From positions 310,001 to 374,000 of the forward strand of contig NZ_JALN02000002.1 in assembly GCF_000559085.1 (NCBI RefSeq): a stretch of DNA of 64,000 bases. Reading direction: 5' to 3'. Positions within the stretch are counted from its first letter, which is position 1. Each line of letters starts with the position of its first letter. The position numbers were made by a program, and so were the translations under genes. The notes beneath the pieces were generated by a model, which had not been told where the DNA came from, ran no database searches, and saw only the letters and a program-made list of their open reading frames with translations. This stretch comes from Mycolicibacterium aromaticivorans JS19b1 = JCM 16368 (GTDB lineage Bacteria; Actinomycetota; Actinomycetes; Mycobacteriales; Mycobacteriaceae). Of this stretch, positions 8,922 to 18,077 are shown one piece after another.

Positions 8922-9977
8922 TCAGTAGCCCTTTGGGGAACGGCGTGGGTCAGCTTGTTGGATTTTCGCTGCGAGATCCGTTGCGGCCCAAGAAACGTCG
9001 TATTTTCGCGTGGCGTAGTTGATGAAAGCGCAGGCTTGGCCGAAGGTGTCGCGGTGGTTCGACGACGTGCCGGGGTCCTGGTAGGCCCGGTACGTGGAGG
9101 CGATGAACTGGAACGGTCCCCCGGAGGGGTTTCCGGCCCGCGCATTCGAGTCGTGCGTGTTGACGACGTCACGAAAGTTGGATTCGCGCTGTGCGACCAA
9201 CATCATGCCGGCTTCCCAGCGGGCCCGCGCGGCTGGATCGTGAATCCCCTTGCGGTCCAGGGCAGCCCGAATCGCCGCGCGCACATTCTCAGCGCCTTGG
9301 CCGCTGAACGACGAGGGGTAGTTGCCCCCAACGGAATCACCCAATGGACTGGCTCGCCGTGAGTTTTGGCCGTTGAGCATGCCGGGCAGTTTGGAGAACA
9401 TGCCCATGCCGGGGAGTCCGCCGCTACCGCCGCCCATGCCCATCGACGGCATTCCGCCGCCACCACCCATCCCGCGGAACATGCCCGCCTGGGACGCCTG
9501 CCCGGCCTGGCGGTAGGCCATCGCCATCTGGCGCATTCGGGTGGCCAGCAGCTGATTTTGCGCCCTGGTGGAGTCGAGCTGACGTTGCATCGCGGCCAGG
9601 CGGTCATCCATGTTGGTCACCAGCGTCTTCACCCCGGCCGGTGAACCGGTAGCCGGCGCGATCGCCGCCGCGGCGCTGGCCGCGCTTTGGCGCACACCGG
9701 TGGCCCCGGCGCGACCGTTCTGGCCTTCGGCGGCCCCGGCAGCCGAGGTGCCGTTGGTTTGGGCGTCCAGGCCGGTCACGGTGCCCCAGGTGCGTTTGTA
9801 TCCGTCACCGGCGTTGCCGGCCCCGGTACTTAAGGCTGAATCCGGCGGGGCGGCCGGCACACCAGGGCCCTGGCTCTGGATCGACCCCGGACCGCCAGCC
9901 GCGGGGAAAACGCCCTGGGCAGCGGCCAACACCCGGTCAACCTGCGCGATATACGCGCCCACACCCGAGCCGCCCAC
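8922..9977 (-). CDS. secretion-locus lytic transglycosylase (SLT-like domain)
   Basis: The 351-residue product has three parts. Residues 1-100 are an Ala/Gly-rich helical region starting with GVGAYIAQVDRVLAAAQGVF. Next come a helical segment around residues 120-165 and a Gly/Met-rich linker (GMGGGGGMPSMGMGGG). The C-terminal domain from about residue 230 contains LVAQRESNFRDVVN, GPFQFIASTYRAYQ and FGQACAFINYATRKY, a lysozyme-like/SLT fold with Glu in the RES motif as likely acid. It closes a same-strand series of secretion-related genes. Such proteins probably open peptidoglycan for type VII secretion or conjugation. The family is assigned by motif only. Confidence 0.75.
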   Translation of the reverse strand: MGGSGVGAYIAQVDRVLAAAQGVFPAAGGPGSIQSQGPGVPAAPPDSALSTGAGNAGDGYKRTWGTVTGLDAQTNGTSAAGAAEGQNGRAGATGVRQSAASAAAAIAPATGSPAGVKTLVTNMDDRLAAMQRQLDSTRAQNQLLATRMRQMAMAYRQAGQASQAGMFRGMGGGGGMPSMGMGGGSGGLPGMGMFSKLPGMLNGQNSRRASPLGDSVGGNYPSSFSGQGAENVRAAIRAALDRKGIHDPAARARWEAGMMLVAQRESNFRDVVNTHDSNARAGNPSGGPFQFIASTYRAYQDPGTSSNHRDTFGQACAFINYATRKYDVSWAATDLAAKIQQADPRRSPKGY

Positions 9978-10045
9978 CCGCTCAAACTAAACCGACACCA
10001 CCGGCCACAACCACGCCCCAAAAAACAGGATTCAAAACCGCCGCA

Positions 10046-12490
10046 TCAGACCAGCGCGGGCGCGCTCACACCCGCGCTGATCGCGGCATACACCACGTCG
10101 GCAACGTCACCACTCTGCCAGCACAGCAGCGTCTCCAAACGGCGGCACTGAGCGAAATCGTGCTGATACGCGACCAATTGGTGTGGCTCCTCCACACCCA
10201 TCAAGCCGGGGCGCTGAGCACCCGCCATGAGCCGATCATTCTCGTACTGAGCGGTCAGCTCGGCCCACTCACGCTCCGAGGGCCACTGCCCCGCGATCAC
10301 CGCGCGCGCCACCGACGTAGCGGCCGTCGACATCTCGGGCCCCGAAAACACCACCTGCTGAGTGAGCTGGCGCGTGTAGCGCTCAGCTTCGTCTGCATCG
10401 CGCTGCAACCCGACGAACACCGCCGGAGCGATCGTTTCCAAGCGGTGCGAGCGATCCCGCGTCAGCCTCGACGCATCAGCTTCACCAGGCGCTCCCGCAG
10501 GCGCGATACCGATCGCGACATCCGGTGTGGCGGAACGAACCTCGTCGGAGTCGTGCGCCCACGTCGTGGCAATCGCCGACACCGCGTCACCACGCATCCG
10601 AACTGCCCGCAACACGGTCTCCGCCGGATTGAACCAGCCCAACCAGCGCACATCGAAGTCTGGATCGAAGTGCGCTGCCAACGGCATCGACCGGCGAATG
10701 TAGACGCCCGGCGGAATATAGCCAGCACCCTCGTTGGTGGTCACCCACATCTCCGGGAAGCCGGAAGCGCCGCGCGTTACCGCCACCGCCCACTCCAGGC
10801 CCGGATAGGCCACGCTCGAGGCCGCCGCGAGATCCGCCACCACCGTGCGAGCCGACTCAAGATCGGTCATCGACACGTCACGACCCACTCGCTGGTTGTT
10901 GACCTCACGCAAGCCTGGCAAGAAACCCGGCGCACCCGCCGCAGCAGCGCCTCCCGCCGCAGCTGCAGCGGGAGCCGACGGTACGGAACCGGCAGCTCCG
11001 GCAGCGCCGGCAGCTGCGGCCGGCGCCGATGGAGGAAGCACCGACCCGTACGAGGTCATCTGCGGCGCCGCACCCGAGGAACCACCGGCCCCTCCCAGGC
11101 CTCCCGCTGGAATGCCGCCCATCCCGCCACCGGCAGAGCCCGCCGCCCCGGTAGGTGTGGCCGAAGCGGGAACGGTCGAAGCCGTGGGTGCCGCCGAACC
11201 TGGCGCAGACGCCTGCGCGAGCGGAGCCGCCGATAAAGGTCCTGAAGGAGTTTGTGGCGGCGCCGATGACGCCAGCGGCGGCATCCCGCCCGCCGCGGCG
11301 TTGCCCGCCGCCATCCCGCGCCCGAATTCGCTGCCCAGTGACGACGGGCTAGCGCTGGAGGCTGGCCCCTGCAAACCCGAAGCGGGACTGGACATTCCGC
11401 TGACACCTTTGGCGCCTCCGGCCATGCCCTGCATACCACCCATTCCGCCACCCAGACTGCTCAGCGGCGACGATCCCCCACCCCCAGAACCGCCACCACT
11501 CCCCATCGAGGGCGGCGACGGCATGGACGGCGGTTTGGATGCACCAGCCCCATCTGTCGGAGAAACCCTTTGATAGCCCGTGGCTAGGGGATTCGGGAGT
11601 CCAGTGCCCTGACCGGCGTCCGGGCTGCTGGAAGAATCGGTGATGTCCCCCTTGTGGTATCCATCGCTGCCTGGTTTTGGCACATTCGTGGAATCGGCGG
11701 GCTGTGTTGAAGGCCCGTCACTGGGATCGGCTCGGTGGTGGCTGTCCTGGTCCTCGGATTCGCCGTTCTGCTTTGGTGATCCTGGTGGTGCTTCGGGGAT
11801 GCCAAACTTGTTCGTCAGCATCGTGGTCTGCTCGGTCATCCACCCGTGCAGCTCGGTACGGTGCTCTTCGATCAGGGTCCGGTATTTGGTGGTGATAACG
11901 GCGATCTTGGCTGTGGGAACGCCGCCGGGGGCATTGAGATACTGCTCGATCTCCTGGTGTGCTGCGTCATGGGCGTCGCGAATGTTGCGCTTCCCCAGCC
12001 TGATTAGGTCACTCATTTGGCTTTGGGTTGTGCTCACGCCGTCCAGAACGCTTGCTACCGCCTTGTGTGCCTTCTCTTCGGCCTCGTAGTGCTCGTATGC
12101 GGCGTCGGCGCCTGCGCCGTCGCTCCACCAGCCTCCTGGTGAGAACACTTCGTCCTTTGAGCGCTCCGCGGCCGAGGCCGCGTCTTGATGCTGCTCGGAT
12201 AGCTTCTTGAGTTTGGTTGCGGTTTGGGCCAGTTCGGATTCCGATTCGGTCGGCCACACTCCTGGGCCGACCAAGTAGCCGGTGAACATTCCGGGCTGGA
12301 GGTGAATATCGCGGCCGCCGGGCACGCCCAGACTTGGCACGTAGTTATCGGCCGGCGGCTTTGCCGCATTGAAACCTTTCAGCAGCTTGGCTGCCTCCGA
12401 GTTGGCCACCTCGGCAGCCGTTTTGACGTGGCCAGCCTCTTTGCTAGCTCCGTCCGCGACGCCGCTGCTCGCATTGGTTGCGGCTGGCAT
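10046..12490 (-). CDS. large type VII secretion-associated protein (DUF5631/5632-like)
   Basis: The 814-residue protein has an N-terminal helical region of about 230 residues containing a WxxG-like turn (SPGGWWSDGAGADAAYEHYEAEEKAHK). A disordered Ser/Pro/Gly/Ala linker covers about residues 240-520. The conserved C-terminal region contains GLEWAVAVTRGASGFPEMWVTTNEGAGYIP and FDVRWLGWFNPAETVLRA. The C-terminal half recalls the mycobacterial Rv3899c-type DUF5631/5632 proteins encoded near cpnT; that link is from memory. The start at ATG 12490 overlaps the previous TAA by one base (TAATG). A secreted or cell-surface T7SS accessory is likely. Confidence 0.75.
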   Translation of the reverse strand: MPAATNASSGVADGASKEAGHVKTAAEVANSEAAKLLKGFNAAKPPADNYVPSLGVPGGRDIHLQPGMFTGYLVGPGVWPTESESELAQTATKLKKLSEQHQDAASAAERSKDEVFSPGGWWSDGAGADAAYEHYEAEEKAHKAVASVLDGVSTTQSQMSDLIRLGKRNIRDAHDAAHQEIEQYLNAPGGVPTAKIAVITTKYRTLIEEHRTELHGWMTEQTTMLTNKFGIPEAPPGSPKQNGESEDQDSHHRADPSDGPSTQPADSTNVPKPGSDGYHKGDITDSSSSPDAGQGTGLPNPLATGYQRVSPTDGAGASKPPSMPSPPSMGSGGGSGGGGSSPLSSLGGGMGGMQGMAGGAKGVSGMSSPASGLQGPASSASPSSLGSEFGRGMAAGNAAAGGMPPLASSAPPQTPSGPLSAAPLAQASAPGSAAPTASTVPASATPTGAAGSAGGGMGGIPAGGLGGAGGSSGAAPQMTSYGSVLPPSAPAAAAGAAGAAGSVPSAPAAAAAGGAAAAGAPGFLPGLREVNNQRVGRDVSMTDLESARTVVADLAAASSVAYPGLEWAVAVTRGASGFPEMWVTTNEGAGYIPPGVYIRRSMPLAAHFDPDFDVRWLGWFNPAETVLRAVRMRGDAVSAIATTWAHDSDEVRSATPDVAIGIAPAGAPGEADASRLTRDRSHRLETIAPAVFVGLQRDADEAERYTRQLTQQVVFSGPEMSTAATSVARAVIAGQWPSEREWAELTAQYENDRLMAGAQRPGLMGVEEPHQLVAYQHDFAQCRRLETLLCWQSGDVADVVYAAISAGVSAPALV

Positions 12491-13116
12491 TAGTGCGGCA
12501 ATCCGCACGCCGATAGTAGGGCGTCGACGGCGCCGTTCGACGCATCGTTCGCCGCCTTGACCTCATTGATATTCGCCTGCCCAAGAGCAGCGTTCATCAA
12601 GTCGAGATTCGTTTGGACTACTCGTCGTGCCGGTTCGGCCACATCTGCTGGAGTCGCGGGTACGAGCGCGTTCTGCATCGAAACGGTCCCACTTAGCGTC
12701 CGTAACAGCATGGGAATGTTCGGTTGACCGTCGACCCTGGCGCCGCCCTGGCTTGCGATCCCTTTGGACGAGACGTCAAACGCTGAGCACACAGCTTGCT
12801 TGGCGGCGGCCTGCTGCGCCGCTGTGTACGTGGGTTCGGAAGGCGTGGGCGCTGCGGCTGTTGATGTGCCGGCAGAGTGTGCGATTGCGTAAGTGATGGC
12901 GGCTATTGCAGCGATGGCGATCACCATGAGGACGGCAGTCACCAGGGCCCACAGCCACATCCGAGGGGCACGTGGGGTGCCGCCGTGCTGGGTCGGCACG
13001 GGTGCCCCGCCACCTGGCGGCGGAGTCCATCCGTAGGGCGGGACGTTGTGCGGCGGGGTTGGCTGGGGCGGGACGCCACCTGTCGGCGGTGCCCAGGCTG
13101 ATGTGCCGGTGCTCAT
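12490..13116 (-). CDS. Pro-rich, single-pass membrane protein
   Basis: The 208-residue product begins with a cytoplasmic Pro/Gly-rich segment (residues 1-50). One membrane helix follows at about 54-80 (WLWALVTAVLMVIAIAAIAA). The outside part is an Ala-rich helical domain with two cysteines (near residues 111 and 205). The organisation resembles mycobacterial proteins paired with Rv3899c-like genes in type VII loci. It is coupled to the next gene by a one-base overlap. No catalytic motif is visible. Confidence 0.75.
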   Translation of the reverse strand: MSTGTSAWAPPTGGVPPQPTPPHNVPPYGWTPPPGGGAPVPTQHGGTPRAPRMWLWALVTAVLMVIAIAAIAAITYAIAHSAGTSTAAAPTPSEPTYTAAQQAAAKQAVCSAFDVSSKGIASQGGARVDGQPNIPMLLRTLSGTVSMQNALVPATPADVAEPARRVVQTNLDLMNAALGQANINEVKAANDASNGAVDALLSACGLPH

Positions 13117-13137
13117 GTGTGCCCTCCCTTAGCGCGC

Positions 13138-13407
13138 TTACGTTGTCAGCGTGGCTGCGTTCGCTTGTTCGGTCGCTTCGTAGGTCGCAACGCTGCACTG
13201 TGCGGCGGCCGCCCCGGCAACCGTCAGGCTGGCCAGCTCGGCCAGCCGGGTGGTGATGAGGCTCGCGGCGACGGCGTTCGTTGCGCCCACATACTCGCCC
13301 TGCGGGAGCGTGATGTCTGTCCCGGCGATGGCCGTCATGCGATGCTCGGCCACGGCGGCCAGGGCAGCCGCGGTGGCCTGGGTGTCGATGTGTGTTTTCG
13401 CGGGCAT
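13138..13407 (-). CDS. EspC/PE-like small type VII secretion substrate
   Basis: The 89-residue helical protein starts at ATG 13407. It is all Ala/Thr/Leu-rich helix and ends in ATYEATEQANAATLTT, which contains the type VII signal YxxxE (YEATE). The same tail pattern, tyrosine then E then NAA, recurs in the two EspB-like proteins and in the 101-residue EspC-like protein of this locus. It is probably secreted as a heterodimer with a larger partner. An in-frame extension to 13896 is unlikely because it overlaps the upstream gene. Confidence 0.72.
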   Translation of the reverse strand: MPAKTHIDTQATAAALAAVAEHRMTAIAGTDITLPQGEYVGATNAVAASLITTRLAELASLTVAGAAAAQCSVATYEATEQANAATLTT

Positions 13408-13493
13408 AAGGCCGATCCTACCTGCGGAGCAGGCCAGATACAGCGCCCGAGAAAAGTACCGCCAATGCCTTCCGGCGGTGTCATCGGCGGGAT

Positions 13494-14255
13494 TCAGCGC
13501 AGCAGGGTGGCTAGGCGCGGGTCCTGCCACCACCGCTGCCCCAGCACCGCCGTGGCAGTCCACAGCGATAACAGGGGGACCGCGGGGCCTTGCACCCGCA
13601 CCGGTGGGTGTCCGGCGTTGGTGGCCAACGTCAGCGTCCAGCTGTCCAGTTCCGGGTAGAAACCTGCGACATCGCCGTACCAGAGGCTTTCCAGTCCAGA
13701 GCCGCCGTCCCAGATCAGACGGTCGGTGGTGCTCCACACGTGGATGTTCTGGTGGTCGCGCCAACGGGGCTGGGCATCGCGGCGCGCGGCGACCTTGCGG
13801 CGGCGGTTGATGGCGGCGCTCACCGCGAGCGCCCCCACCATCACCGCTGGTCGGCCGACGACGAAGTAGTCGCTTCGCGCGTAGGTCCCATCGCATCCGT
13901 AGAGGAAACTCAGGGTCACATCGGCTTCGAGCAGGCCCTGCTCCTCATCGCCGAGGACGGGTCCGAAGATGGCGATCGCCGGCGGATCTTGACCTGCAAG
14001 GAAGGCTCTTGCGCTCCTGCGCGCATGGTTCCACCACCACTGCCACGGATCGCTCGTGGACGGCACAGATCCCGGTTGTCCGGTGTGTGCATGGGGCGTG
14101 TGCGGTGTCGGCGCAGGTGACGGTGTTGTGGGCAGCACGCAGAGGTCACCGCCTGACCCTGCGGGGCCGTTTCGGAGCTGTTCGTCCCACCACATGTGTT
14201 CAGTATTGAGCAGCGGTCCGACAGCTAGCGACGCCTCTACAGTTCGAATCGGCAT
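13494..14255 (-). CDS. hypothetical protein of the secretion locus
   Basis: The 253-residue protein starts at ATG 14255; an upstream start would run into the promoter of the divergent gene. A Pro/Thr/His-rich stretch (residues 50-68) precedes a Trp-rich segment DPWQWWWNHARRSARAFLAG. The C-terminal part has a weakly hydrophobic helix (AVMVGALAVSAAIN), then basic residues, then several WxxG/WYGD-type motifs. No family recognised. The 143-bp gap to the divergent gene probably holds both promoters. Confidence 0.6.
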   Translation of the reverse strand: MPIRTVEASLAVGPLLNTEHMWWDEQLRNGPAGSGGDLCVLPTTPSPAPTPHTPHAHTGQPGSVPSTSDPWQWWWNHARRSARAFLAGQDPPAIAIFGPVLGDEEQGLLEADVTLSFLYGCDGTYARSDYFVVGRPAVMVGALAVSAAINRRRKVAARRDAQPRWRDHQNIHVWSTTDRLIWDGGSGLESLWYGDVAGFYPELDSWTLTLATNAGHPPVRVQGPAVPLLSLWTATAVLGQRWWQDPRLATLLR

Positions 14256-14398
14256 CTGTCGGTTCCCACCCCAATGGATTGCCGCGCTCGCCGGCAGATG
14301 CTCGTATTTGGGCGGTGCAACGCCCTTCGCTGAGCCGTTAACGTTGCTGGGACGGGGCGTAGTCGTGCGCGCCCATGACGTCAGTGGAGGAGGTCGCG

Positions 14399-15745
14399 GT
14401 GGCACAACTGGATATCGATACTGCTGCTGTCACCCAGACGGCTGGTGCAGTCGCGTCGGCGTCGGCGGGGGCTTCGCCGACGGGAGTCACCGTGACGCCG
14501 CCGGCCTCGGACCCGGTGTCCGCAGCGGTTGCCGAAACGCTGCAGGCACGGTGCGCGGCCATCAGCGGGTACAGCACGGTCGCCCAGGCGATCAGTCAAG
14601 CGCGAGGATCAATGCTGGCCAGCAGCGCGAACACCTACGAGGAGCAGGAACAGCTCAACGCTGCAAGTCTGGGCTCGACCGGCGGTGGCTCCGGGGCGGC
14701 CACCGCACCGCCGAGTGTGGTGCCGAGCATCCCGGCACCGACCATTCCGGCCGTCACGGCCCCGCAACTGGGGCCACCTCCGACCAACGGCAAGGACATC
14801 GCCACGCTGCTTCACGGAGGGCCGGGACCCGCCGGTCTCTTCAGCGCAGCACAACAAATGCGCACCCATGCCGGTCAGTTGCAGGATGCTGCCCGCCGGC
14901 TCCAAAGCGGTAGCACCTCGATCTCCGCCGACTGGCAGTCAAGCGCCGGAGATCAAGCTTCCCAACGGATTACCGAACTCAGTCAGTGGTATGAGCGCCA
15001 CGGCGAACATGCCACCGCGACCGCCACCGCGCTGGAAACCCACGCCGAGAGCTTCGCTCGGGCGCGAGCCAACACGCCCACGCCCGAGCAGTTCGAGGAC
15101 ACCGAGCGGCGACTTAAGCAGGCCGCGCAGGCCAACGCCAACCCGGCAAACATGGGCCGCTATGCACCGGTGGTGTCTGCGCTGCAGACCGAACTGGGTG
15201 GCTTGCACGCCAAGGCGACCGCGCAGTACGCCGACTATGCGCGCAGTGCCGGTAATCCCTCGCTTGTCGGTGCGCCGCTGGAGCCCCCACCCCGCCCGGG
15301 CGCCGGCGGGGTCCAGGCGCTCGACGTGCCACTGTCGCCGGCGCCTGATGATCCGCAGAAGTACTGGCTTGACCTGAGCAAGATGGTCGTGCAGGACCCC
15401 AAAAAGCTTGGGCCGTACGGGTATCATGAACTGGTCCCCCATTCCGGTGTGTGGTACCCGGACGTCCCCTCTGGCCCGGCCGAATCGCCGGTCGACCTCA
15501 AGGATATTGTTCAGCTCGCGCCGGGTGCCCTGGGCCCGTCCCGTTACCAGGAACTCATCCCTGGCTCTGGCACTTGGGTACCGGAGCCGCACGCCTTCTA
15601 CGCTCCCGGTGTGCCGGATAAGCCGCCGGAGTTTCCGATTGATGTTCGCCGCCTGATCCAGGTTCCCGAGGGACAGTTGGCGCCGTTCGATACCAAGCAG
15701 ATCGCGCCGGGCCTGTGGTATCAGCTGCCCCCGCACCCGCGGTGA
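14399..15745 (+). CDS. EspB-like type VII substrate with C-terminal triple repeat
   Basis: The 448-residue product starts at GTG 14399, eight bases after a GGAGGAGG ribosome site; ATG 14375 lacks one. Residues 1-90 form a PE-like helical hairpin ending in the YxxxE signal (YEEQEQLNAASL). A Pro-rich hinge leads to a PPE/EspB-like helical domain of about 150 residues (GKDIATLLHGGPGP, then ADWQSSAGDQAS). The C-terminus has three repeats of the form LGPxxYxELIPxSGxWxP (coding 15388-15470, 15508-15588, 15655-15735), the third degenerate. It is a paralogue of the 18605-20236 product in the helical part but not in the tail. Confidence 0.78.
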   Translation: MAQLDIDTAAVTQTAGAVASASAGASPTGVTVTPPASDPVSAAVAETLQARCAAISGYSTVAQAISQARGSMLASSANTYEEQEQLNAASLGSTGGGSGAATAPPSVVPSIPAPTIPAVTAPQLGPPPTNGKDIATLLHGGPGPAGLFSAAQQMRTHAGQLQDAARRLQSGSTSISADWQSSAGDQASQRITELSQWYERHGEHATATATALETHAESFARARANTPTPEQFEDTERRLKQAAQANANPANMGRYAPVVSALQTELGGLHAKATAQYADYARSAGNPSLVGAPLEPPPRPGAGGVQALDVPLSPAPDDPQKYWLDLSKMVVQDPKKLGPYGYHELVPHSGVWYPDVPSGPAESPVDLKDIVQLAPGALGPSRYQELIPGSGTWVPEPHAFYAPGVPDKPPEFPIDVRRLIQVPEGQLAPFDTKQIAPGLWYQLPPHPR

Positions 15746-15749
15746 TCGG

Positions 15750-16214
15750 TTAGGCGAACGCGGCGACGAAGAGGCGCAATTGTTCGGCCTCGTTGTCGAG
15801 GCTCTCGAGTACCGGTGCCATGGCCGGCGACTGCAGGGCGGTGCGGAGCCGCGTGGTGGCCGCGGTCAGTCGGCGGTGGGCGTGGCCCAGCTCCGCGACG
15901 CAGATTTCGGTGCTGACTGCGCTGACGACAACGGTGTCGGCGGTTGTCAGGTCGAAGTGCATGACCTTTCGTGCCGGGTCGTCAGGCGGGTGGAACAGTC
16001 GCGAGGCGCACACGTGATCGGCGTGGATGAGGCTGCGCATTTGGGTCTCCACGGCGGCGGCAAGCAGATAGAGCTGCATCGGCATGCCGCCCAGCGACGG
16101 ACGCCCGCCACCAGGGGGTCGGCCCAGATCCCCGTAGGTCCGAACGGTCTCGGCGACTTCGTGCAGCTCGTTGATCACCAAAACGACTTCATCGGGATGG
16201 CACGCAATCGTCAT
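15750..16214 (-). CDS. hypothetical helical protein
   Basis: The 154-residue product starts at ATG 16214, after the regulator's stop at 16240; a longer start would overlap the regulator. It is mostly helical, with a Gly/Pro loop (GRPPGGGRPSLGGMP) near residue 40. It contains MHFDLTTADTVVVSAVSTEICVAELGHAHRRL. No family recognised. It ends 5 bp from the stop of the convergent EspB-like gene and probably forms an operon with the XRE regulator. Confidence 0.6.
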   Translation of the reverse strand: MTIACHPDEVVLVINELHEVAETVRTYGDLGRPPGGGRPSLGGMPMQLYLLAAAVETQMRSLIHADHVCASRLFHPPDDPARKVMHFDLTTADTVVVSAVSTEICVAELGHAHRRLTAATTRLRTALQSPAMAPVLESLDNEAEQLRLFVAAFA

Positions 16215-16239
16215 CGGTACGGCTGCTTCCAGTGATGTT

Positions 16240-16851
16240 CTAGGCCAACGGTTCTCGGAGTTTGACGAGGAGACCGATAGCCTCGCCGCGTTCATCGTCG
16301 CCGAGCCAGGGCATGATCCGCGCGATGGCTTCTTCGGCTTCCCGTGCCGAGTTGGCCATTTCTGTCATTAACGCTTCTCGAGCGTCCGGGCTGATGGCGC
16401 GTTGGTGTTCTGACAGGGCTGACCGCAGGGCCAGGATCTGACGGGCCAGAGCGAACCGATCTCCGGTGTCCAGCCGTGCCGCTTCCGCTGGTGTCGGAGC
16501 AGGAGGCAGAGGATCGTCTGTGTCAGTGCGGGTTTCGGGCGCAGGGTGGTCACCTACAGTGGTATCCCTTGCGGGCTTCTTGGCACGGGGAGACTTCTCA
16601 ATGATGGGTGTCGGGTCGCCGCCGGCCAGGGTGTCTTCGATGCTGCCGGGCTCCCATTCGAGGGCGTCCTCGATCGCGCGAGCGGTGCGCGGATTCACTC
16701 GCTTGGGCGTGCGGCGGCGATGCTCGATATTGCGGATCATGTCCACGGAGACACGTCCGGCCGTGGCCACGTCGACCTGTGTCAGGCCCAACTCCGTGCG
16801 CCGCGCCCGGACTGCCGCCGCGAGCTGATCCCAAGACATGATGGGCAACAT
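16240..16851 (-). CDS. XRE-family helix-turn-helix regulator
   Basis: The 203-residue protein carries an N-terminal Cro/CI-type HTH (residues 5-65: MSWDQLAAAVRARRTELGLT, then VATAGRVSVDMIRNIEHRRR). An acidic Pro-rich linker and a helical C-terminal domain follow. It is divergent from the WhiB gene at 17247. The shared 395-bp region contains a palindrome and repeated GTGAWAAATC sites that are its likely operators. The start could be ATG 16851 or 16839. Confidence 0.85.
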   Translation of the reverse strand: MLPIMSWDQLAAAVRARRTELGLTQVDVATAGRVSVDMIRNIEHRRRTPKRVNPRTARAIEDALEWEPGSIEDTLAGGDPTPIIEKSPRAKKPARDTTVGDHPAPETRTDTDDPLPPAPTPAEAARLDTGDRFALARQILALRSALSEHQRAISPDAREALMTEMANSAREAEEAIARIMPWLGDDERGEAIGLLVKLREPLA

Positions 16852-16866
16852 TTTGCCCTAGTGAGC

Positions 16867-17216
16867 GTGAAAAAACCTGTTCCTGCCACGACAGACCGTG
16901 ATAAATCACGCAAAGATCGCCTAGTCGGCGGCTTCACCTGCACATTCAGCCCGCGCGGAGCTGCAGCGCGGACACTGCTCAACGTTAGCGGGCGGGCCGC
17001 CCCTACCCCTATATGCCGCGCGGACGGCAACGCCATTGACTGTGAAAAATCATGCCCTGGCGGCTGCGTGGGGATTTCGGAGAATCGGCGTTGAAATGCG
17101 TATATGGCGAAGTATGGGTTACGTCGGAGTGTGTAATTTCCGAGATTTCACGGTCGGAAGGGTTGGGGACCGTGAAAAATCCTGCTACGGTGCAACCGTA
17201 AGCGTGAAAAATCATG
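16867..17216. promoter_or_regulatory. repeated GTGAWAAATC sites in XRE/WhiB divergent promoter
   Basis: GTGAAAAATC followed by [AC]TG occurs at 17042-17054, 17172-17184 and 17204-17216, with a variant GTGAAAAAACCTG at 16867-16879. A perfect palindrome, CGTGATAAATCACG, lies at 16897-16910 and shares the same half-site. The last two repeats are 32 bp apart, about three helical turns, and sit 31 bp before the WhiB start. They look like operators for the adjacent XRE protein, or iterons. The AT-rich sites stand out from the GC-rich surroundings. Confidence 0.7.
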
Positions 17217-17246
17217 GTTTCGGCGCAAGAGAGGACACCCCAGAAG

Positions 17247-17696
17247 ATGAGCAATCAGACCGCCATCGAGCAGGCATCTTCCGGGGCGCGTTCGGTGGAT
17301 CGCGGCAGCCAGGTCGGGGTGCGGCTCTACCACACCAGCGAACCCACACCGTGCCAGACAGTTGAGCCGAGCCGGACCCGCAACGGCCAGGAGCTGTGGT
17401 TCTCCCAGTTCAAGGACCGCGTCTTGGCAGTCCGGGCATGCCAGGACTGTCCGTTCATCGGCCGATGCGGCTACAACGCCGTCGCCGCACGGGAGGAGTA
17501 CGGCGTGTGGGGCGGTCTATCCCTGCCCGGCGACAAGAGCGACCCCGAGCTTCTGGGCGCGGCCTACGACTACCTGCTGGCGCAGTTCGAGCGTCGCCGC
17601 CACATCGAGCTGCCCGGCCTGCCCGCCCCGGCCATGCCGTCTTCGGCGGTGCGCCGCCGCCGCACCAGCGCCGACGTCCACAGCAGCGCAGCCTGA
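17247..17696 (+). CDS. WhiB-family Fe-S transcription factor
   Basis: The 149-residue product starts at ATG 17247 (MSNQTAIEQ). It has the four cysteines of WhiB proteins: one in EPTPCQT, then CQDCPFIGRC. The conserved turn GVWGGLSLPGD and a basic C-terminus (VRRRRTS) for DNA binding are present. It should bind a redox- or NO-sensitive [4Fe-4S] cluster and act with a sigma factor. It is a close paralogue of the 42152-42595 protein. Confidence 0.93.
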   Translation: MSNQTAIEQASSGARSVDRGSQVGVRLYHTSEPTPCQTVEPSRTRNGQELWFSQFKDRVLAVRACQDCPFIGRCGYNAVAAREEYGVWGGLSLPGDKSDPELLGAAYDYLLAQFERRRHIELPGLPAPAMPSSAVRRRRTSADVHSSAA

Positions 17697-17765
17697 CGCG
17701 GGAAAGGCCCGAGAGGGATTCCTCGGACGCGGCCTGCCCAGCACCTCCCCCGCAAGGTGAGGTAG

Positions 17766-18077
17766 GTGTGCTCGGCGATTGGCTGGCCTGCGCGCAACAA
17801 CTCACTCGACCACCGGCCCGCGGCGCTGGAGCTGGCGATGGAGCGGGCGCGCCTGCGCCATCACGAGGACGAGCGCCGGCCGTTCCGCGCCGAGATGGAA
17901 GCCGCACGCATCGCGCGGTGTGCGGCCCAGAGCCGACTGGGCAAGCCAGCGCATCGCGCTGCCCAGCAGGTGGCGGCCGAGATCGCCGCGCGAGCTGCAC
18001 GCAAGCGTGTGGTCGCCGAGGAGGCCGAGCGCCAGGCCCGCGCCGAACTCGTTGCAGGCCTGCGAGGCCAGCGATGA
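17766..18077 (+). CDS. small charged coiled-coil protein (tentative)
   Basis: The 103-residue ORF lies 69 bp after whiB and encodes an Ala/Arg/Glu-rich helical protein (ALELAMERARLRHHEDERRP, then RVVAEEAERQARAELV). In this GC-rich stretch several overlapping frames are open. This one is chosen for its balanced charge pattern. There are no family hits that I know of, and it may not be a real gene. Confidence 0.4.
   Translation: MCSAIGWPARNNSLDHRPAALELAMERARLRHHEDERRPFRAEMEAARIARCAAQSRLGKPAHRAAQQVAAEIAARAARKRVVAEEAERQARAELVAGLRGQR

Noticed and set aside
9360..9480. Gly/Met-rich repeats that look like a repeat array
   Set aside because: They are codon-level repeats of a protein linker, with irregular spacing and no CRISPR-like spacers.
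10160..11573. Long plus-strand frames opposite the DUF5631/5632-like gene
   Set aside because: They are Ala/Pro- or Arg-rich mirror frames of a GC-rich coding region and carry no family motif.
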